Below, one piece after another: positions 63,932 through 64,000 of a stretch of DNA of 64,000 bases (position 1 is its first letter; each line of letters begins with the position of its first letter). Position numbers and translations under genes: made by a program. The notes beneath the pieces are model-generated. The model saw nothing but the letters and a program-made list of their open reading frames with translations, made no database searches and was not told where the DNA came from. This DNA is from Novosphingobium naphthalenivorans NBRC 102051 (GTDB taxonomy: Bacteria; Pseudomonadota; Alphaproteobacteria; Sphingomonadales; Sphingomonadaceae). Location: contig NZ_BCTX01000001.1 in NCBI RefSeq assembly GCF_001590985.1, positions 1 through 64,000 on the forward strand, written 5' to 3'.

Positions 63932-64000
63932 CAGTAGCTCTCCACCAGGACGTCAGTGTAAAGTTCGGACAGTTCGGGTTCCGGCGAGCTTTCCGCGAAA
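63931..64000 (-). CDS. pdhA: Pyruvate dehydrogenase E1 alpha subunit, 3' end only
   Basis: Translation of the last bases on the minus strand gives [20 protein letters not shown] followed by Ser-Tyr and a stop, the typical C-terminus of the alphaproteobacterial E1 alpha subunit. The TGA at 63933-63931 shares its A with the pdhB ATG. The rest of the gene lies outside the window. Confidence 0.85.
   Translation of the reverse strand, partial: FAESSPEPELSELYTDVLVESY

Noticed and set aside
1-64000. tRNA, rRNA, CRISPR, prophage or insertion sequence
   Set aside because: Intergenic regions were read for T-loop signatures, regular short repeats, transposase or integrase motifs and terminal repeats. 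The only recombinase is XerC in a housekeeping operon. A covariance-model tRNA scan would be decisive.

Overview
The window is chromosomal DNA of high GC content from an alphaproteobacterium of the sphingomonad group, most like Novosphingobium. The evidence is the gene order dusB-ntrB-ntrC-ntrY-ntrX-hfq-hflX, an Hfq made of two fused Hfq domains, a pyruvate dehydrogenase whose genes lie in two distant blocks with a lipoyl domain on the E1 beta subunit, a bifunctional IspDF, and dnaK and hrcA promoters of the alphaproteobacterial heat-shock (RpoH) type. I assign the genus from memory of such arrangements, not from a search. No rRNA, tRNA, CRISPR array, prophage or insertion sequence was found. 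The region is a housekeeping backbone with a few accessory genes.

Layout. 1-5500: a GNAT acetyltransferase and a PilZ protein, then a leftward operon pdhC, two hotdog thioesterases and lpd, then a universal stress protein. 5500-17320: a leftward series with RNase R, a secreted M28 peptidase, a DUF805 membrane protein, archaeal/eukaryote-type ProRS and PhaR, preceded by the block radA, cvpA, IscU-like gene, MHS transporter and alr. 17388-25355: a patatin-like protein, a low-GC orphan lipoprotein, a cytochrome b561-type protein, dnaK-dnaJ, a PCu(A)C copper chaperone and an HExxH protein that seems to begin at a CTG codon. 25583-33300: a frameshifted chemotaxis receptor, hrcA-grpE, then rph-rdgB-hemW-xerC and aquaporin Z. 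33398-41275: gshB, yraN and rsmI facing an LpoA-like lipoprotein, then parE, mazG and hflX. 41396-49489: tandem hfq and the two nitrogen two-component systems NtrXY and NtrBC with dusB. 49570-55623: ispDF, a secreted protein, pncC, ratA, lipA, a beta carbonic anhydrase and a secreted repeat protein. 55938-64000: gyrA, DUF952, a YhhN-like protein, trmFO, an EF-hand protein, a squalene-synthase-like protein, pdhB and the 3' end of pdhA.

How the genes connect. Both pyruvate dehydrogenase blocks carry lipoyl domains, and lipA in the same window makes that cofactor. Heat-shock genes occur as dnaKJ and hrcA-grpE, each behind a CTTG-N17-CCTANAT promoter. NtrBC/NtrXY, Hfq and HflX form the nitrogen and RNA regulation block. 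Both type II topoisomerase subunit types are represented by parE and gyrA. Intergenic DNA holds several strong hairpins and at least two palindromic repeat elements of the interspersed kind.
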